Source: Candidatus Aegiribacteria sp. (GTDB lineage Bacteria > Fermentibacterota > Fermentibacteria > Fermentibacterales > JCC-6). From it: 10,538 nt of DNA. A program made the position numbers and the translations under genes. A model generated the notes under the pieces. The model was not told the DNA's origin. It did no database searches and worked only from the letters and a program-made list of their open reading frames with translations. The DNA is taken from assembly GCA_030600975.1 (NCBI GenBank), contig JAUVUL010000016.1:1-10538 (forward strand), written 5' to 3'. Of the stretch, positions 6,281-10,538 are shown in pieces (position 1 is the stretch's first letter; each line of letters starts with the position of its first letter).

Positions 6281-8079
6281 CAGCTCTCACCCCCCTCACT
6301 ATCAGGGGTTTCTTCCTTCTTTGCTTCTTCCTCCAGCTGCTGCATTCTGAAAAGCTCAGCATAGAATCCGTCATGCTCCAGGAGTTCAAGATGGGTTCCA
6401 TGCTCAACTATCCTGCCATCATCCATTACGATGATGTTGTCAGCATTCTGTATGGTGCTAATCCTGTGGGCGATAAGAATGCTTGTCAGATCGCTTATGT
6501 CCTTCTTCAGCCGCTCTAGAATGGAGGCTTCAGTTTCCGTATCGACACTGGAGAGAGCGTCATCCAGAACAAGTATCCTGGGATTGACAGCAAGTGCCCG
6601 GGCAATCGCTACCCTCTGCTTCTGACCCCCCGAGAGGGTAACTCCTCTCTCCCCTACCGTCGTATCGTACCCGTCGGTAAAATCCTGAATCTCATTGGCG
6701 ATATCAACAACGGAAGCAAGTTCTTTTATCATTTCGCGGGATATGTCGCTATTACCGAAGGCAATGTTGTCAGCAATGGACATGGCGAACAGGAATGTTT
6801 CCTGGGGAACGTAACCGAACATTCCTCGTATGTTTGCCAGTTTCATTTCATGAACATCAACCTCCCCAAGAAAAACCGTACCTTCGGGGGGGTCGTACAG
6901 CCTCATCAGAAGCTCAACAAGAGTTGTTTTCCCCGATCCGGTGCGTCCGACAATGCCCAGGGTTCCTCCCACAGACAGCTGGAAGGATACATCCTTGAGA
7001 ACTTCTATCTCGGTACCCGGATAGGTGAAGGAAAGATTCTTCACCAATATGGCAGGGTCGGGCTCAATATCCTTTGAACCATCTGTGATGTCAGGAAAGG
7101 TTGTGAAAATCTTCTGGAGCCTGTCCATACTTGCAGCACCCCTCTGAAGCAGATTGACCACCCATCCTATTGCTATCATCGGCCATATCAGCATCATCAG
7201 GTAACTGGAAAAGGCGACGAATTCACCCAGCGATATAACTCCCTTTATAACCATTGAGCCACCTGCACCAAGCAATATTGCCATGCTGGCCATGGCAAGG
7301 GCACCGATCATCGGCTGGAACATTCCCCATATCCGGGCGAGTTTGACATTCTCCAGGACGCAGTCCTCGGCCTTCTCAGAGAAGTATCTGTCCTCCGATT
7401 CCTCATCTCCATAAGCCTTAATGACCCTCACCCCTGAAAGGGATTCCTGGGCTTTCTCTGTAAGGGTGGAGAAAGCTTTCTGAACAGATTCAAATCTCTT
7501 ATGAATCAGCGCACCGAACTTCAGCATCATTAAAGCAATAAGAGGAAGCGGTATCATGGTAAGAAGGGTCAGTTTCCAGTTCATGATAACCATAATGGTG
7601 ATGCTGGACACTGAAAGAAAAACTGCATCGAACGTTGCTATTGTAGCAATACCGGTGGCCATTCGTACGGCACTTATGTCGTTGGTTGCATGGGCCATGA
7701 TATCGCCCACCTTGGTCTGGTCGTAATACTGTGGCGACAGTGTCTGAAGATGGTCGTAAAGCTCCTGTCTGATATTTCTGTCGATCCGGTGGCTTGAACC
7801 GATGACAAGATATCTCCAGAAGAACCGGAAGATACCCATTACCAGATAAAGCCCGAGTATGAGAAGTCCCAGCTTAAGCAGAAGAGAGCGGGTTGCCATG
7901 CCACTGACCAGGCTGTCGATAACCCTCTGGAAAACCGTCGGGACAATAAGCTGCATGGCGTCCACTATTATGAGTGTGCAAATCCCCAGGCCTATTGCTT
8001 TCTTATGTTTGAGTATCCTCTTGAGCAGAAGCTTCAGGCTGGATTTACTGATACTTTTTCTCTGAGATACTGACTTCAA
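6280..8079 (-). CDS. Heterodimeric ABC exporter, small subunit with degenerate Walker B
   Basis: 599 residues, a half-transporter of normal length: membrane helices between about 28 and 310, then the ATPase domain. Walker A GRTGSGKT is at 378-385, Q-loop Q426, a perfect LSGGQ signature at 482-486, Walker B LVLDD with Asp at 507 where the catalytic Glu should be, and H-loop H538. The Asp marks the degenerate site typical of heterodimeric exporters such as TM287/288, LmrCD and BmrCD. It is paired with the altered LSTGQ of the large subunit, so the deviations fall in the same ATP site. The C-terminal tail after about 580 is highly acidic. The start is TTG at 8079, supported by GAAGGG at 8086-8091 with a 6-nt spacer; no ATG lies near. 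It is separated by 67 nt from the upstream lipoprotein gene and shares one base with the downstream large subunit. Confidence 0.92.
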   Translation of the reverse strand: MKSVSQRKSISKSSLKLLLKRILKHKKAIGLGICTLIIVDAMQLIVPTVFQRVIDSLVSGMATRSLLLKLGLLILGLYLVMGIFRFFWRYLVIGSSHRIDRNIRQELYDHLQTLSPQYYDQTKVGDIMAHATNDISAVRMATGIATIATFDAVFLSVSSITIMVIMNWKLTLLTMIPLPLIALMMLKFGALIHKRFESVQKAFSTLTEKAQESLSGVRVIKAYGDEESEDRYFSEKAEDCVLENVKLARIWGMFQPMIGALAMASMAILLGAGGSMVIKGVISLGEFVAFSSYLMMLIWPMIAIGWVVNLLQRGAASMDRLQKIFTTFPDITDGSKDIEPDPAILVKNLSFTYPGTEIEVLKDVSFQLSVGGTLGIVGRTGSGKTTLVELLMRLYDPPEGTVFLGEVDVHEMKLANIRGMFGYVPQETFLFAMSIADNIAFGNSDISREMIKELASVVDIANEIQDFTDGYDTTVGERGVTLSGGQKQRVAIARALAVNPRILVLDDALSSVDTETEASILERLKKDISDLTSILIAHRISTIQNADNIIVMDDGRIVEHGTHLELLEHDGFYAELFRMQQLEEEAKKEETPDSEGGES

Positions 8080-8085
8080 TAGTTT

Positions 8086-8091
8086 CCCTTC
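8086..8091 (-). promoter_or_regulatory. Shine-Dalgarno supporting a TTG start
   Basis: GAAGGG on the minus strand is followed by AAACTA and then TTG, a 6-nt spacer. This supports TTG at 8079 as the true start of the small ABC subunit. It overlaps the end of a 10-base palindrome at 8089-8098. Confidence 0.65.
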
Positions 8092-8146
8092 AGCTGAAAC
8101 GTTCAGAATCTATGAGTTCACCAGCAGATGTTGCCGGCCGGTATGA

Positions 8147-8476
8147 TCAATCGTATGCGCCCACCTCTGATTCGATCATCACGTACTCTATGAGCTCGAG
8201 TTTCTGTAGTTCAGGATCCATTGACCAGCCCTCTTCAGTGGGGATGACAGTAATAATAACTGGAAGGCCGTACTGCGGAACAAGTTCACGTGCAAGGTCA
8301 CCCACCAGGGCGAACCGTTCTCCGGTTTCAAAGTCCTCAAAAACAACTGTTTCAGAGCGGGTACCGACAGCCATAACTTGAGTCGATCCGGTATACTGAA
8401 GATAGTCGTCCTGAATACGCTGCGTTGTACCGCAAGCAACGATAAGAACAATGATAATCATTAAACAATACTTCAT
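8147..8476 (-). CDS. Small lipoprotein with OB-like domain
   Basis: 109 residues from the chosen start. A short signal MKYCLMII... leads to the lipobox LIVAC, so Cys 15 is probably lipidated. The mature domain reads as a strand-rich segment (TGSTQVMAVG, TVVFED) followed by GERFALVGDLARELV and PVIITVIPTEEG. This resembles small OB-fold-like lipoprotein domains in which a residue pattern like RYxLxGxLAxEL precedes a final strand; the match is by eye. An in-frame ATG at 8527 would add 17 residues before the signal and overlap the M16 gene. It is rejected because AGGGAG at 8483-8488 lies 6 nt before the 8476 ATG. The gene starts 10 nt after the M16 stop, so it is co-expressed with the M16 pair. 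Function unknown; a periplasmic or outer-membrane partner of the peptidases is possible but not shown. Confidence 0.75.
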   Translation of the reverse strand: MKYCLMIIIVLIVACGTTQRIQDDYLQYTGSTQVMAVGTRSETVVFEDFETGERFALVGDLARELVPQYGLPVIITVIPTEEGWSMDPELQKLELIEYVMIESEVGAYD

Positions 8477-8482
8477 AGCAAT

Positions 8483-8488
8483 CTCCCT
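8483..8488 (-). promoter_or_regulatory. Shine-Dalgarno that decides the start at 8476
   Basis: AGGGAG on the minus strand lies 6 nt before the ATG at 8476 and overlaps the TAG stop of the M16 gene. It favours the shorter lipoprotein over the frame's earlier ATG at 8527. Confidence 0.65.
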
Positions 8489-9791
8489 ATTTAAGTGGCC
8501 AGGGCTGAAGCTGCTCAAAAGAAACAACCGTTGTGTCAGCTATAATTCCCCAGCCTCCGTATACTATCCATCTGTCCAGTACTGCACTGAGATCTCCCGA
8601 TGACAGCTCCGATATATTATCGAACACCGTGTAGGCATTTCTCCAGGTTCCGGTGCAGATTTCAAAATTCCCCATCATCCAGCATTGATTGTCCTTGCTG
8701 GCTGCTCTGAGGTTCTCAAGTGTCCTACTCTTCTCTATCGTTCCCCTGAAAATATCTTCATCAATGGGGTTCTCGATCACGTCTGCAAGTACTTCTGCCA
8801 TAAGCGAGCAGGCAAGCACGGGTTGCGGAGAGCTGACGTACATGTAACCCCAGTTTTCCCTATATCTGGTTGCACCGGAATGCGTTGCATATGTCAAAGC
8901 ATAGTCGGTTCTAAGAACCTGCCAGAGGAGATCGTAAACAACACTCATAGCGACACGGAAAGGCAGAAGATCCTCATGGCCCTGGGGCGGAGCGTTGAAT
9001 TTAGCAACGGCATAGGCTGTGGGCACCTCTCTATGCTGAACAACAATCGTATCACTGTTGAGCGTAAAGGGTTCAACCTGCGGGTATTCCTGTCCGCCTT
9101 CCGGGATATCTCCGAAGGCCTGCTCCAATATACTCCGCAGATCTTCAGGTTCTGTAGGTCCGGCATGCGTAATAAGCAGATTCCCTGAGCGTATTCTTTC
9201 GTTAAGCATATTCGAGACATCTTCCCGGGTGAAGCCGGATACTGTCTCAACCGTACCATCGGGAAGCCGCCTGTATGTGTGTCCGGGCATGAATGCATCG
9301 TTGGCCACAAACCATATCCAGCTGTCGGGATCGTTGTACTTCTCCTGGAGGTCCTGAATTGTACTTGTGCGTACCTGTTCAAATGCCTGCTCCTCAAGCT
9401 CAGGGCTCAGGAGAGAGTTTCCGAATGCAGAAAGGAGGATCGGCAGATCTTCGCATATGCATCTAAGGTGATACCTGCTGTAATCGTAGTTAAAACTGCT
9501 GGTCCATTCAGCATGCGTTCTGTCCATCAGTTCGCGCCATTGCGGTCCGGGATAATCCTCTGAACCCATCATGGCACACTCAAGGGAAAACCGTTCAAGA
9601 CCCTGAGTCTCTTCCGTCAGAGCACTGGAACCTCCGATTATGAAAAGGGAAACGCCCTCTATTTCGTTATTGTCAATGGTTCTGGTGATGACATGGATGC
9701 CGTTGGATAGAGTGAACTCCTCCACATCCTCGGGAACCGATGCATACACCGAACCAAGCAGAACAGCAACTACAAGACAGATGATCTTCAT
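8487..9791 (-). CDS. M16 (insulinase-type) protein, predicted catalytically inactive
   Basis: 434 residues, a normal length for a bacterial M16 half. Residues 1-17 form a signal peptide ending VYA, so it is periplasmic rather than lipidated. The N-terminal M16 domain is visible: FTLSNGIHVITR (26-37), then GGSSALTEETQGLERFSLE. Aligned to the family pattern GLAHFLEH, the zinc motif HxxEH has become R67-F-S-L-E71, losing both histidines and the catalytic Glu. The C-terminal domain keeps the family's R...Y pair (R294 and Y301 in the LRTDYALTY segment), which in M16 pairs contacts the substrate in the partner's active site. It is therefore probably the non-catalytic partner of the gene directly upstream. 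Its ATG shares one base with that gene's TAA (TAATG), and GAGGAG lies 8 nt upstream. Confidence 0.85.
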   Translation of the reverse strand: MKIICLVVAVLLGSVYASVPEDVEEFTLSNGIHVITRTIDNNEIEGVSLFIIGGSSALTEETQGLERFSLECAMMGSEDYPGPQWRELMDRTHAEWTSSFNYDYSRYHLRCICEDLPILLSAFGNSLLSPELEEQAFEQVRTSTIQDLQEKYNDPDSWIWFVANDAFMPGHTYRRLPDGTVETVSGFTREDVSNMLNERIRSGNLLITHAGPTEPEDLRSILEQAFGDIPEGGQEYPQVEPFTLNSDTIVVQHREVPTAYAVAKFNAPPQGHEDLLPFRVAMSVVYDLLWQVLRTDYALTYATHSGATRYRENWGYMYVSSPQPVLACSLMAEVLADVIENPIDEDIFRGTIEKSRTLENLRAASKDNQCWMMGNFEICTGTWRNAYTVFDNISELSSGDLSAVLDRWIVYGGWGIIADTTVVSFEQLQPWPLK

Positions 9792-10538
9792 TATCGGTTC
9801 TCCTCTCCGTTAAGAGGCATCAGTACAAAGGCGGCACGGGGTTTATTCACGATCCAGGTTTCAAGGAATTCACTTATGTCTTCCGTTTCTACAACTTCAA
9901 GACTGTCCTGGTAGGTAACGTAATAATCCAGGCTGCCCGCAACTACCCACCAGAATGGCATGGATTCCACGGCTACATCTCTGGAAGTCTCCTCCGCCAG
10001 AATCCTGTGACGGTAGAGTTCCTCTTTCGCGAGTGCGATACCCTCTTCATCGTAATAATCGGGAGACTGAAGCTGCTGGATTTCCTCGAGAAGAAGATCA
10101 AGTGCCTCTTCAGCTCTGTCAGGCGGCACCATTCCGGCAAAGGTTATCGAAGGTGAAAAGCGCTGCGTATAGTAAGAACCGTACACATTGATGAAGGGTC
10201 CATTGGTAACCAGGTCGGTGTAGAATTCTCTGCTCATGAGGGAAAGGTAAGAACCCCATACGTCTGCCGGATAACTGTCTCCGGGATCTGTAGATATCGA
10301 GGGCCCTTCGTATACCACTGAAACGTATCCTGCACCTGAGGGACTGTCCACATAGACTGTAGTGTCCCTCTCAATTCTGATAAGCCTCGGGAGACTGTCG
10401 TAATTGCTCCTGCCTCCATACTCCCAGCCGGAGAACTGCTCTTCTGCGAGTCTGAAAGCTTCTTCATAATCGACATCGCCGGCAATTATCAAAGCTGAAT
10501 TATCGGGAGTGTAATAAAGCTCCTGAAAAGCATGCATA
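9791..10538 (-). CDS. M16 (insulinase-type) peptidase, C-terminal part, cut by window edge
   Basis: About 248 codons are in the window; the reading frame runs to the last bases, and the 5' part with any signal peptide and zinc motif lies outside. The visible part begins at the end of the first M16 domain: FQELYYTPDNSALIIAGDVD fits the family pattern of a Y.P.N segment followed by a strand and GD. It continues through the C-terminal M16 domain (VSVVYEGP, ADVWGSYLSLMS, PSITFAGMVP) with the long helices after it. The ATG at 10537 falls in mid-domain and is not a credible start. Because the next gene is an inactive M16 protein, this one is expected to be the catalytic half, but its HxxEH cannot be checked here. 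It ends in TAA overlapping the next ATG. Confidence 0.8.
   Translation of the reverse strand, partial: MHAFQELYYTPDNSALIIAGDVDYEEAFRLAEEQFSGWEYGGRSNYDSLPRLIRIERDTTVYVDSPSGAGYVSVVYEGPSISTDPGDSYPADVWGSYLSLMSREFYTDLVTNGPFINVYGSYYTQRFSPSITFAGMVPPDRAEEALDLLLEEIQQLQSPDYYDEEGIALAKEELYRHRILAEETSRDVAVESMPFWWVVAGSLDYYVTYQDSLEVVETEDISEFLETWIVNKPRAAFVLMPLNGEENR

Noticed and set aside
2232..8079. Idea of an antibiotic-resistance island from a Cfr-like protein next to a drug-type exporter
   Set aside because: The radical SAM protein lacks the RNA-binding region and second cysteine needed by Cfr, the genes are on opposite strands, and no mobile element is present.
8134..8141. CCGGCCGG palindrome just downstream of the small lipoprotein stop
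   Set aside because: It is only eight bases, has no T-run and no wider stem, so there is no support for a terminator or operator.
8685..9188. 167-codon plus-strand open frame opposite the M16 gene
   Set aside because: It is a shadow of the M16 coding frame; the M16 protein has a signal peptide and domain features, this one has none.

Overview
The window is about half G+C, densely coded, and shows no RNA gene, insertion sequence or CRISPR array. The proteins point to a diderm (Gram-negative type) bacterium: four probable Sec-exported lipoproteins or outer-membrane proteins, a periplasmic M16 pair and a heterodimeric ABC exporter. The mix would suit an uncultured lineage of the FCB group or a neighbouring candidate phylum, but that is an impression and no marker gene is present to confirm it.

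Layout. Bases 56-3143 hold four plus-strand genes that almost touch: a small exported beta-rich protein, an isochorismatase-like cysteine hydrolase, a thioredoxin-reductase-like flavoprotein with no CxxC pair, and a short RlmN/Cfr-like (class A) radical SAM protein. The last three are linked by a 13-nt and a 4-nt overlap and were probably made together. Bases 3082-10538 are all minus strand. Read in transcription order they are: the C-terminal part of an M16 peptidase (running off the window), a second M16 protein with a destroyed zinc site, a small OB-like lipoprotein, two ABC exporter half-transporters, and two tandem DUF1566-like lipoproteins. The two blocks converge and their last genes overlap antisense by 62 bp.

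How the genes may work together. The two ABC genes form one asymmetric exporter: one subunit has a D-for-E Walker B change and the other a degenerate signature (LSTGQ), and the larger subunit carries a big loop outside the membrane. The M16 pair and the lipoproteins would act in the periplasm or at the outer membrane. The most unusual part is the plus-strand cassette. Its radical SAM protein keeps the CxxxCxxC cluster motif and the C-terminal methyl-carrying cysteine of RlmN/Cfr. It lacks the N-terminal RNA-binding region and the second catalytic cysteine, and it sits beside a redox flavoprotein and a hydrolase. This suggests a class A-type radical SAM reaction on a substrate other than 23S rRNA A2503, but the substrate cannot be read from sequence.

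No gene-free stretch exceeds 300 bases. The longest gap is about 116 bp (4077-4192) and holds a possible promoter.
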